Below are positions 1 to 7,168 of a DNA stretch of 64,000 bases, in pieces. Under the pieces are notes generated by a model. The model was not told where the DNA came from. It searched no databases and saw only the letters and a program-made list of their open reading frames with translations. How positions within the stretch are numbered: the first letter of the stretch is position 1; each line of letters begins with the position of its first letter. The DNA lies in the NCBI RefSeq assembly GCF_900103785.1, contig NZ_FNHE01000010.1:124001-188000 (forward strand), read 5' to 3'. This DNA comes from Geodermatophilus siccatus. Lineage in GTDB: Bacteria > Actinomycetota > Actinomycetes > Mycobacteriales > Geodermatophilaceae. The translations under genes were made by a program, and so were the position numbers.

Positions 1-27
1 CCCGACGGTGACGGTCTGACTGGGCAT
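1..27 (-). CDS. ptsH: HPr phosphocarrier protein, N-terminal fragment cut by the window edge
   Basis: Only nine codons are visible, reading MPSQTVTVG, which matches the usual start of actinobacterial HPr. A GGGAG ribosome-binding site lies six bases before the ATG. The start is 49 bases after the fruA stop on the same strand, which is the usual place for ptsH beside fructose PTS genes. HPr would carry phosphate from enzyme I to the EIIA domain of FruA. The His15 region lies outside the window, so the call rests on the first residues and the context. Confidence 0.65.
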
Positions 28-76
28 GGGGTACTCCCTCGCTTCGGAGACGGGCGGTGGGCTACAGCCTGGTGGT

Positions 77-2212
77 TCAGGCCCGAGCCGGCTGGGTGAC
101 GGGGGCGGCGTTGTGCGCGTGGGCCATGTCGACGGCGTCCTCGGGGACGTCCTCGGCCTTCGGCCGGCCGATGCTCTTGGCGATGGTGACCGCGATCGCG
201 CCCACCACCGTGCCCGCGAGGATCCCGATGACGAACCACAGGATCCCGGTGATCGCGAAGAGCACGAAGAAGCCGCCGTGCGGGGCGCGCAGCTCGACGC
301 CGGCCGCGGCCACGATGGCGCCGGTGGTGGCGCCGCCCAGCATCATCGAGGGGATGACCCGCAGCGGGTCGGCCGCGGCGAACGGGATGGCGCCCTCGGA
401 GATGAACGAGGCACCCAGCAGCCAGGCGGCCTTGCCGTTGTCCCGCTCGGCGGGCGTGTACAGCTTCGGCCGGATCGCGGTGCTCAGCGCCATCGCCAGC
501 GGCGGGACCATGCCGGCGGCCATGACGGTGGCCATGATGACCAGCGGCGCGCCGGTGGCCGTGGCGGTGAGCCCGGTGGTGGCGAAGACGTAGGCCGCCT
601 TGTTGACCGGGCCGCCGAGGTCGAAGCACATCATCAGGCCGAGGATGATCCCGAGCACGGCCGCGGAGGTGCCGGTCAGGCCGTTGAGCCAGTTACCCAG
701 GCCGGTCAGGGCGGCGGCCAGCGGACGGCCGAGGACGACGGCCATCAGGCCGCTGGAGATCAGCGTCGCCAGCAGCGGGATGATCACGACCGGCTGCAGG
801 CCCCGGACCCCCACCGGCAGCTTCCAGCCGCTGATCCACCGCGCGGCGAAGCCGGCGATGATGCCGCCGACGAGGCCGCCGATGAAGCCGGCGCCCACGC
901 TCACCGAGACCGCACCCACGACGAAGCCGGGGACGATGCCCGGGCGGTCGGCGATCGCGTACGCGATGTAGCCGGCCAGGGCGGGGACCAGGAAGCCGAA
1001 GGCCGCCTGGCCCAGCACGGTGCAGACCGCGCCGAGGTAGCCCCAGAAGCCGTCGTTGAGGCCCTCGGTCGGTGCGACGTCCGGCAGGTTGAAGAACGTG
1101 TTGTTCAGGACCCAGCTCAGCGCGTAGCTGTTGCCGTCGGCCGACGACGGGTCGGTGCTGACGATCTGGTAGCCGCCGAACAGGAAGCCCAGGGCGATGA
1201 GCAGGCCGCCCGCCGCGACGAACGGGATCATGTAGCTGACGCCGGTGAGCAGCCAGCGGCGGATCTCCGTGCCGGCGCCCGGCTTGCCGGCCGCGGCGGC
1301 CGGCTCGTCGGCGCCGCCGGCGCCGCCCGGCACCCGGCGGGCGTTCGGGTCGTCCGCGGCGGCCAGCGCCTCGCGGACCATGACGTCGGGCTCGTTGATC
1401 GCCCGCTTGGTGCCGGACTGGACGAGCGGCTTGCCGGCGAAGCGGTCCCGGTCCCGGACGCCCACGTCGACGGCGAAGATGACCGCGTCCGCGGCGCGGA
1501 TCACGGCCGGGTCCAGCGGGGTGGAGCCCGAGGAGCCCTGGGTCTCCACGTGCACGTCGACCCCGGCGGCCTCCCCGGCGGCGGTGAGCTTGTCGGCGGC
1601 CATGTAGGTGTGCGCGATGCCGGTCGGGCAGGCGCTCACGACGACCAGGCTGCGGCGGGCGCCGGTGGTGGAGGTGTCGGCGGCCGGCGCGGCGGCGGGG
1701 GTGGCGGCGGTCGCGGCGCTCGAGGAGCCGGCCGCCGCGGGTGCGCCGGCGGGCGCCGGCTCGGGGGAGACGACCTCCTGCACCAGCCGCACGACCTCGT
1801 CGGCGGAGCCGGCCGCGCGCAGGGAGGCCACGAACTCCGGCCGCACCAGCGCCCGGGCCAGGGCGGTCAGCAGCGTGAGGTGGTCGGCGTCGCCGTGCGC
1901 CGGCGCGGCGATGAGGAAGACCAGGTCGGCCGGGCCGTCGGGGGCGCCGAAGTCGACCTTGGGGTCCAGGCGGGCGAAGGCCAGCGAGGCCTCGGTGACC
2001 GCGGCCGAGCGGCAGTGCGGGATCGCGATGCCGCCGGGCAGGCCGGTGGCCGCCTGCGCCTCGCGCGCCAGGGCGTCGTCGGCCAGGGCGTCGGCCCCGG
2101 TGGCCCGCCCGGCGCCGGCGACGAGGCCGGCGAGCCGGCGGACGACCGCGGTCTTGTCGGAGCCCAGGTCGGCGTCGAGCGCCACCAGGTCAGGGGTGAT
2201 GAGGTCGGGCAT
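77..2212 (-). CDS. fruA: PTS fructose transporter, EIIA-EIIB-EIIC fusion
   Basis: This 711-residue membrane protein takes up fructose and phosphorylates it to fructose 1-phosphate. The EIIA domain comes first (about 1-150), with its phosphorylated histidine in IPHCRS (His66). An Ala/Pro-rich linker follows, then EIIB (about 187-285) with its cysteine in SACPTGIAHT (Cys195). The EIIC membrane domain runs from about 320 with many hydrophobic helices. All three domains and both active residues are present and the length is normal for the A-B-C fusion. The gene follows fruK by 21 bases on the same strand and precedes ptsH. Confidence 0.95.
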   Translation of the reverse strand: MPDLITPDLVALDADLGSDKTAVVRRLAGLVAGAGRATGADALADDALAREAQAATGLPGGIAIPHCRSAAVTEASLAFARLDPKVDFGAPDGPADLVFLIAAPAHGDADHLTLLTALARALVRPEFVASLRAAGSADEVVRLVQEVVSPEPAPAGAPAAAGSSSAATAATPAAAPAADTSTTGARRSLVVVSACPTGIAHTYMAADKLTAAGEAAGVDVHVETQGSSGSTPLDPAVIRAADAVIFAVDVGVRDRDRFAGKPLVQSGTKRAINEPDVMVREALAAADDPNARRVPGGAGGADEPAAAAGKPGAGTEIRRWLLTGVSYMIPFVAAGGLLIALGFLFGGYQIVSTDPSSADGNSYALSWVLNNTFFNLPDVAPTEGLNDGFWGYLGAVCTVLGQAAFGFLVPALAGYIAYAIADRPGIVPGFVVGAVSVSVGAGFIGGLVGGIIAGFAARWISGWKLPVGVRGLQPVVIIPLLATLISSGLMAVVLGRPLAAALTGLGNWLNGLTGTSAAVLGIILGLMMCFDLGGPVNKAAYVFATTGLTATATGAPLVIMATVMAAGMVPPLAMALSTAIRPKLYTPAERDNGKAAWLLGASFISEGAIPFAAADPLRVIPSMMLGGATTGAIVAAAGVELRAPHGGFFVLFAITGILWFVIGILAGTVVGAIAVTIAKSIGRPKAEDVPEDAVDMAHAHNAAPVTQPARA

Positions 2213-2233
2213 GGCTCACCTACTCGAGAGGCG

Positions 2234-3277
2234 TCAGACGTCGCGGCCGGCGGCCGGGACGGTGGTGCGCTGTGCAGTGGGCGGTGCGGGAGTGGTGCTG
2301 GGCAGACCCTCGGTCCGGACGGTGGCGACCTCGACGTCGAGGGCGGCCACCTGCTCGGGCGTGGGGACGGCGGAACCGGGCAGCGAGGCGCTGGCGGCGC
2401 CGTACGCGACGGCGCTGCGGAGCCGTTCGGCCGGTCCGGCGCCGGCCAGGTCGGCCAGCACGTGCCCGGCCAGGCTGCAGTCGCCGGCGCCGACGGTGCT
2501 GCGGACGGCGATCCGCGGCGGGGTGGCCGCCCAGACGCCCTCGGCGCAGGACAGCAGCGCACCGTCGGCCCCGAGGGTCAGGAGCACCTCGGCCACGCCG
2601 CGCGCGTGCAGCGTGTCGACGGCGGCCAGCGCGGTGGCGCGGTTGGCGGTGAGGTGGGCCTCGGGGACGCCGGAGAGCTGGGCGAGCTCCTCGGAGTTGG
2701 GCTTGAGCAGGTCGGGCGCGGCGTCCGGACCGGCGCCCAGCAGGGCCAGCAGCGGCGCCTCGGACGTGTCGACGGCGATCTTCGCGCCGGTGTCGCGCAG
2801 CGCGCGGACCAGGTCGGCGTACCAGTCCAGCGGCGTGCCGGGCGGCAGCGAGCCGGACAGCACCACCCAGCGGGCGCCCTCGGCGTGCTGGTGCATCGCG
2901 ATCGTCAGCGCTCCCCGGGCCTCGTCGTCCAGCGGGGCGCCCGGCTCGTTGAGCTTGGTGGTGGTGCCGTCGGGCTCGGCCAGCGTGTAGTTGGTGCGCA
3001 CCGGCGTGGCGATGGGGACCGTGGCCATCGGCAGGTCCAGCCCGTGCAGGGCGCGCACGATCGGGTCGTCGTCGGCCGCGGGCAGCACGGTGACGACGTC
3101 CCCGCCGGCGGCGGCGATCGCGCGGGCGACGTTCACGCCCTTGCCGCCGGGCTCGGTGGAGCTCGGCGCCAGGCGGGCCACGCCGCCGCGCACCAGCGGG
3201 CCGGGCAGCGAGAGCGTCCGGTCCAGGCTGGGGTTGGCGGTCAGGGTGACGACGCGATGGCTCGTGTGCTCGGTCAC
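2234..3277 (-). CDS. fruK: 1-phosphofructokinase
   Basis: This 347-residue PfkB-family kinase phosphorylates fructose 1-phosphate to fructose 1,6-bisphosphate, the step after FruA. The sugar-binding motif GGKGVNVARA is at about 44-53, and the catalytic motif GAGD at 263-266 carries the base Asp266. The GTG start at 3277 overlaps the stop of the upstream regulator gene in a GTGA, which indicates translational coupling and fixes the start. The open frame extends further upstream, but only as a shadow of the regulator gene. Confidence 0.95.
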   Translation of the reverse strand: MTEHTSHRVVTLTANPSLDRTLSLPGPLVRGGVARLAPSSTEPGGKGVNVARAIAAAGGDVVTVLPAADDDPIVRALHGLDLPMATVPIATPVRTNYTLAEPDGTTTKLNEPGAPLDDEARGALTIAMHQHAEGARWVVLSGSLPPGTPLDWYADLVRALRDTGAKIAVDTSEAPLLALLGAGPDAAPDLLKPNSEELAQLSGVPEAHLTANRATALAAVDTLHARGVAEVLLTLGADGALLSCAEGVWAATPPRIAVRSTVGAGDCSLAGHVLADLAGAGPAERLRSAVAYGAASASLPGSAVPTPEQVAALDVEVATVRTEGLPSTTPAPPTAQRTTVPAAGRDV

Positions 3278-4041
3278 GCGACCACGACCTCGATCCCGGC
3301 GTCGTCGAGACGGGCGAGGTCGGCCGGTGCGGCCTCGGCGTCGGTGACCAGGACGTCGACGTCGGCCGGCGTCGCGAAGCGGACCAGGTGCTCGCGGCCG
3401 AGCTTGCTGCTGTCGGCCAGCACGACGACCTTCCGGCCGGCGCGGATCATCGCCCGCTTCACCGAGGCCTCCGCCTCGTCGGGCGTGGTGAACCCGTGCT
3501 CGGCGGTGATGCCGTTGCTGCCGAGGAAGACGACGTCGACCCGCAGGTCGGCGAGGGTGGCGACGGTCCGCTCGCCGACGGCGCACTGGGTGATCCCGCG
3601 GACCCGACCGCCGAGCACGTGCAGGTCGACGCCGGGGGCGGCGGCCAGCCGGGCGGCAATCGGCACCGAGTGCGTGGCGACCAGCAGCCGCCGGTCGCCG
3701 GGGAGGACCTCGGCCAGCGCGGCCGTGGAACTGCCGCCGTCGAGCAGCAGGCTGCCGTCGGACCCGGGCAGCAGGTCCAGCGCGGCGGCGGCGATCTTGC
3801 GCTTCTGCTCGCTGCGGGTGGCGTGCCGCTCGCCGAGCGCGGTCTCCACGTAGGTGAGCGCGCCGGCCGGGACGGCGCCGCCGTGCACGCGGCGCAGCAT
3901 CCCCGCGCGCTCGAGGACGGCGAGGTCGCGACGCACGGTCTCGGTGGTGACCCCGAACTCCTCGGCGAGCGCGGTCACCGACACCCGACCGCGGTCGGCG
4001 ACCAGTCCGGCGATCGTCTGCTGACGCTCCTCGGCGTACAT
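3274..4041 (-). CDS. DeoR-family transcriptional regulator of the fructose operon
   Basis: This 255-residue protein begins MYAEERQQTIAGLV, followed by a DeoR helix-turn-helix (about 18-57, VSVTALAEEFGVTTETVRRD) and a sugar-phosphate-sensing domain. It is the first gene of the fruK-fruA operon and diverges from ptsI, so it probably represses both sides and is released by fructose 1-phosphate, as for other FruR proteins of this family. Two inverted repeats in the divergent region are likely targets. The ATG at 4041 is the only start that gives the normal N-terminus, although the frame stays open upstream. Confidence 0.9.
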   Translation of the reverse strand: MYAEERQQTIAGLVADRGRVSVTALAEEFGVTTETVRRDLAVLERAGMLRRVHGGAVPAGALTYVETALGERHATRSEQKRKIAAAALDLLPGSDGSLLLDGGSSTAALAEVLPGDRRLLVATHSVPIAARLAAAPGVDLHVLGGRVRGITQCAVGERTVATLADLRVDVVFLGSNGITAEHGFTTPDEAEASVKRAMIRAGRKVVVLADSSKLGREHLVRFATPADVDVLVTDAEAAPADLARLDDAGIEVVVA

Positions 4042-4066
4042 GCCCACCTCCCTGCCCCTAGCACAC

Positions 4067-4080
4067 AACGGTTGCCCGTT
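4067..4080. promoter_or_regulatory. Inverted repeat AACGG-N4-CCGTT, candidate operator
   Basis: Two perfect 5-base arms are separated by TTGC, 26 bases before the ATG of the DeoR-type regulator. It lies in the predicted leader of the fru operon, beside a run of repeated CAACAC units on the minus strand. It may be a second site for the regulator. No footprint data are implied. Confidence 0.4.
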
Positions 4081-4108
4081 TGTGTTGGCTTGGTGTTGTG
4101 TTGGTGTT

Positions 4109-4154
4109 GTTCTACGTCCGATCCGTTGACAAGTCAACACCCATTCGTGACTCT
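4109..4154. promoter_or_regulatory. Divergent fru/ptsI promoters sharing one palindromic operator
   Basis: The palindrome GTTGAC-AA-GTCAAC at 4125-4138 contains a -35 box for each direction. On the plus strand this is TTGACA at 4126-4131, with a weak -10 (GACTCT) at 4149-4154. On the minus strand it is TTGACT (4137 to 4132), followed after 17 bases by TAGAAC (4114 to 4109). A repressor bound here would block both promoters at once. The boxes are read from the sequence, and the link to the adjacent DeoR protein is inferred. Confidence 0.55.
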
Positions 4155-4199
4155 GGTCATAGCCGGAATCGCGTTCCCCCTGACTCGTGCGAGGTAGCC

Positions 4200-5909
4200 A
4201 TGACCACCCACGCTCCCGGAACCGCCGCCCTGTCGACCACCGGTCCGGTGGTGCTGCCCGGCACGCCCGTCGTCCCCGGGGTGGCCTGGGGCCCGGTCGT
4301 CCGCCCCTCGGGCGCGGTCCTGCTGCCGTCCGACGACGGCGTCGTGGTCGCCGAGGAGGAGCGCGCGGGGGAGAAGGAGCGCTTCGCCGCGGCCGCGGGC
4401 GTGGTGGCCGACCGGCTCGCCGAGCGGGCGCGCGCGGCGACCGGGGTGAGCGCCGAGGTGCTCGCCACCACCGCCGGCCTGGCCCGCGACCGCGGCCTGC
4501 TCTCGGCGGTCGAGCAGCGGATCGACGCCGGCACCCCCGCCGCCGTCGCCACCGTGCAGGCCGCGCAGCAGTTCGTCGACCTGTTCACCGGCCTGGGCGG
4601 GCTCATGGCCGAGCGGGTGACCGACGTCCGGGACGTCCGGGACCGGATCGTCGCCCAGCTGACCGGGCAGGGGGAGCCCGGTGTCCCGAGCCCGGAGCAG
4701 CCCTCGGTGCTGCTGGCCGAGGACCTCGCGCCGGCCGACACCGCGGGGCTGGACCCGACCCGCATCACCGGCCTGGCCACCCGGCTGGGCGGCACGACCA
4801 GCCACACCGCGATCATCGCCCGTCAGCTCGGGCTGCCCTGCGTGGTCGCCGTCGGCGGCCTGGACGACGTCCCGGAGGGCGCCACCGTGCTGCTCGACGG
4901 GGAGCGCGGCACCGTCACCATCGACCCGGACCCGGAGGAGGCCCGTGCCCGCGTGGCGGCCGCGCAGAGCGCCGCCGCGGCGCTGGCCGGGTACCGCGGC
5001 CCCGGCCGCACCCGCGACGGCCTCGAGGTCAAGGTGCTGGCCAACGTGCAGGACGGCGCCGGGGCGCGGGCCGCGGCGGGCAAGCACGCCGAGGGCGTCG
5101 GGCTGCTGCGCACCGAGCTGGCCTTCCTCAGCCGGGCCGAGGAGCCCTCGGTGGAGGAGCAGGCGGCAGGTTACGCCGAGGTGTTCGAGGCCTTCCCCGG
5201 CCAGCGGGTCGTCGTCCGCACGCTGGACGCCGGGTCGGACAAGCCGCTGGCCTTCGCCACGATGCCCGACGAGGAGAACCCGGCGCTCGGCGTCCGCGGG
5301 TTGCGCGTCGCCCGCCGCGACCCCGGCCTGCTGGAGCGGCAGCTGGACGCGATCGCCGAGGGTGCCCGCCGGGCCGGTGCCTCGCCGTGGGTGATGGCGC
5401 CGATGGTGGCCACCGTCGGCGAGGCCGCGGACTTCGCCGCACGTGTCCGCGCCCGCGGGCTCACCCCCGGCGTGATGATCGAGGTGCCGTCGGCGGCGCT
5501 GATGGCCGAGCGGCTGCTGCAGCACGTCGACTTCCTGTCGATCGGCACCAACGACCTCTCGCAGTACACGCTGGCCGCCGACCGGCTCTCCGCCGACCTC
5601 GCCGACCTCACCGACCCGTGGCAGCCGGCGCTGCTGGCCCTGGTGCAGCTCACCGCGGAGGCCGGCCGCCGTACCGGGAAGCCGGTCGGCGTCTGCGGGG
5701 AGGCCGCCGCCGACCCGCTGCTCGCCTGCGTCCTGGTCGGCCTCGGCGTCACCTCGCTGTCGTGTGCGGCCTCGTCGATCGCCGGTGTCGGTGCCCGGCT
5801 GGCCGTCGTCGACACCGACGCGTGCCGGCGGGCCGCGGAGGCGGCGCTGCTGACCGACGACCCGCAGGCCGCCCGGGCGGCGGCGCGCCGGGAGCTCGGC
5901 GTCGACTGA
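4200..5909 (+). CDS. ptsI: PTS enzyme I, phosphoenolpyruvate-protein phosphotransferase
   Basis: Enzyme I transfers phosphate from phosphoenolpyruvate to HPr in the cytosol. The 569-residue product has the HPr-binding and phosphohistidine domain first, with the active His202 in GGTTSHTAIIARQLG, then the PEP-binding barrel with its cysteine in GVCGEAA (Cys499). The length is normal. The ATG at 4200 follows GAGG by five bases. It diverges from the fructose operon and shares its operator region, so PTS general and sugar-specific genes appear co-controlled. Confidence 0.95.
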   Translation: MTTHAPGTAALSTTGPVVLPGTPVVPGVAWGPVVRPSGAVLLPSDDGVVVAEEERAGEKERFAAAAGVVADRLAERARAATGVSAEVLATTAGLARDRGLLSAVEQRIDAGTPAAVATVQAAQQFVDLFTGLGGLMAERVTDVRDVRDRIVAQLTGQGEPGVPSPEQPSVLLAEDLAPADTAGLDPTRITGLATRLGGTTSHTAIIARQLGLPCVVAVGGLDDVPEGATVLLDGERGTVTIDPDPEEARARVAAAQSAAAALAGYRGPGRTRDGLEVKVLANVQDGAGARAAAGKHAEGVGLLRTELAFLSRAEEPSVEEQAAGYAEVFEAFPGQRVVVRTLDAGSDKPLAFATMPDEENPALGVRGLRVARRDPGLLERQLDAIAEGARRAGASPWVMAPMVATVGEAADFAARVRARGLTPGVMIEVPSAALMAERLLQHVDFLSIGTNDLSQYTLAADRLSADLADLTDPWQPALLALVQLTAEAGRRTGKPVGVCGEAAADPLLACVLVGLGVTSLSCAASSIAGVGARLAVVDTDACRRAAEAALLTDDPQAARAAARRELGVD

Positions 5910-5997
5910 AGGGGGACCTCTCTGCCCCCCGGCGCTCGCCGCCGGCCCCGTCGAGGGGCTCGCCGCGGGCGGTGAGGGGGACGGGGCCCTCCTGCCT
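5910..5997 (+). repeat. Stop-abutting palindromic element, copy 1 (inverted pair)
   Basis: It begins directly after the ptsI stop: TGA, then AGGGGGACCTC, CTGCCCCCC, a GC-rich centre and GACGGGGCCCTCC. The two halves are inverted copies of the family unit, and the best match is copy 8. It can fold into a long hairpin without a following T-tract, so it may end transcription or stabilise the mRNA 3' end. Confidence 0.6.
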
Positions 5998-6144
5998 GCG
6001 GAGGGCCCGAGGGCGACATCACCCTCCGAGGTGAGGGATCCTCGCTGTGTCATCGAGCTCGCCTGGCTTTCTTCGGAATAGTCGGGGTCGCGCCTGCATT
6101 GCTCAAGGTGCAGACCTCACGAGACCGGAAGAAGGCGACGAGTC

Positions 6145-6291
6145 ATGAACAGCGTGACCTCCAGCTGGCGGCGGCGTCGGCAGGCGGCGCGGACGCGTCG
6201 GGCGCTCGACCGCGCCCTCGCGCGCACCAGCAGCCCGGCGATGCGCGACGAGCTGCTGACGATGGCGAACAGCAGCGGGTCCACCCGCTGA
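6145..6291 (+). CDS. Small basic protein of unknown function, 48 residues
   Basis: I do not recognise a named family. The product starts MNSVTSSWRRRRQAARTRRA and ends with a segment containing MRDELLTMAN. It has an Arg-rich N-terminal half and an amphipathic C-terminal half. Short proteins with this DELL-type tail are common in actinobacteria, so it is probably a real gene. A purine-rich AAGAAGGCGACGAG stretch precedes the ATG, and a strong hairpin terminator follows 17 bases after the stop. It appears to be a single-gene unit. Confidence 0.6.
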   Translation: MNSVTSSWRRRRQAARTRRALDRALARTSSPAMRDELLTMANSSGSTR

Positions 6292-6308
6292 GCCGTTCCC
6301 GACGACGC

Positions 6309-6341
6309 GCGACCCCGGCCTCCTCTGGAGACCGGGGTCGC
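6309..6341 (+). terminator. Hairpin terminator after the 48-residue gene
   Basis: The stem GCGACCCCGG (6309-6318) pairs perfectly with CCGGGGTCGC (6332-6341) around a 13-base loop and is followed by TTGCTGT. Confidence 0.7.
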
Positions 6342-6370
6342 TTGCTGTCCGCCCCCGTCCCGGATCCCAC

Positions 6371-6482
6371 TGGCCCCCCTGCAGGGTCCCGCTGCGAGCT
6401 CGCGAGTGGCGGGGGCAGGGGGGTCCTCCTGGAGGCGTGAGGAGGGCGGGGTCCTTCCGCGGTGGGGGGCGGGGGATCCTCC
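6371..6482 (-). repeat. Stop-abutting palindromic element, copy 2
   Basis: It ends against the stop codon of the DUF4396 gene, read on the minus strand as TGA-GGAGGATCCCCC. The part at 6371-6430 contains GGCCCCCCTGCAGGGTCCCG and the core GCGAGCTCGCGAG and closely matches copy 11. A second, degenerate unit follows at 6431-6482. Confidence 0.6.
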
Positions 6483-6992
6483 TCAGTGCAGGCCGTGGAC
6501 GACCGCGTGTCCCCGGCCGCGGCTCATCGTCGCCCGGTTGATCGGCAGGGTCACCACGAAGGCGACCGCCAGCGCACCCGCGAGGGCGAGCCAGAACAGG
6601 GCGGTGGAGATGCCGGCCTCCATGGCGCCGGGGACCGACAGCACGACGGCGTTGTCGACGACCTCCATGACGGCGATGGAGATCGTGTCGGTGGCCAGTG
6701 CGACGCGCAGCGCCTGCCGGAAGGGCACTCCTGCACGCAGCACGCCCCGCATCGTCAGCGCGTAGCCGAAGACGAAGGCCAGGGCGACCGCGAGCGCGAC
6801 CGTGGCCCAGTCGGACAGGCCGACGGACGTGCCGATCACCATGCCGAGCACCTCGCCGATGGCGCAGCCGGTGAGGCAGTGCAGCGTGGCCGTGGCCGCC
6901 ATGGCCCAGGAGACCGGGCCGGGACCGTGCCCGGACCCGTGGGTGTGCACGTCGAGCGCCTGTGGCGCGTGGTCGCGCGGGCTCGTCGTCAC
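6483..6992 (-). CDS. DUF4396 membrane protein, possibly metal-related
   Basis: This 169-residue protein has a His-rich N-terminus (DVHTHGSGHGPG) and four or five hydrophobic helices, with ATLHCLTGCAIGEVLGMVIG as the family signature (two cysteines and a histidine near the first helix). The family has no firm function. The GTG start follows GAGGAGGCGACTCCC, and the frame upstream is not gene-like. C4/G4 palindromes like those bound by copper sensors of the CsoR family lie upstream. A role in copper or other metal handling is therefore a reasonable inference, not shown. Confidence 0.75.
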   Translation of the reverse strand: MTTSPRDHAPQALDVHTHGSGHGPGPVSWAMAATATLHCLTGCAIGEVLGMVIGTSVGLSDWATVALAVALAFVFGYALTMRGVLRAGVPFRQALRVALATDTISIAVMEVVDNAVVLSVPGAMEAGISTALFWLALAGALAVAFVVTLPINRATMSRGRGHAVVHGLH

Positions 6993-7050
6993 GGGAGTCG
7001 CCTCCTCGGGTCGGCCGTCGGGGACGGGTGTCCGCGACGACGTACACCAC

Positions 7051-7101
7051 ACCCCCCTGGGGTAACTGGTGGCGAGCGGGCCGCGTCGTCCCCCCATGGG
7101 G
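7051..7101 (-). promoter_or_regulatory. Two CsoR-like C4/G4 palindromes upstream of the DUF4396 gene
   Basis: Site one is ACCCC-CCT-GGGGT (7051-7063) and site two is CCCC-AT-GGGG (7092-7101). They lie inside a larger inverted repeat, GTACACC (7042-7048) and GGTGTAC (7100-7106). The C4/G4 form resembles CsoR/RcnR-family operators. They are 59-109 bases before the DUF4396 start and 68-118 bases before the divergent diguanylate cyclase gene, so they could control either. Confidence 0.35.
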
Positions 7102-7168
7102 TGTACCCGTTCAACCCCGGGCGCCGTCCTGCCGATGGGACGGGCGTGAGCAGAACGGGAGGCCCCAG

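Noticed and set aside
26..3853. A 1275-residue open frame opposite the fructose operon
   Set aside because: It is an antisense shadow in GC-rich DNA. It is rich in Arg, Gly and Asp with no domain, and the opposite strand encodes clear PTS proteins.
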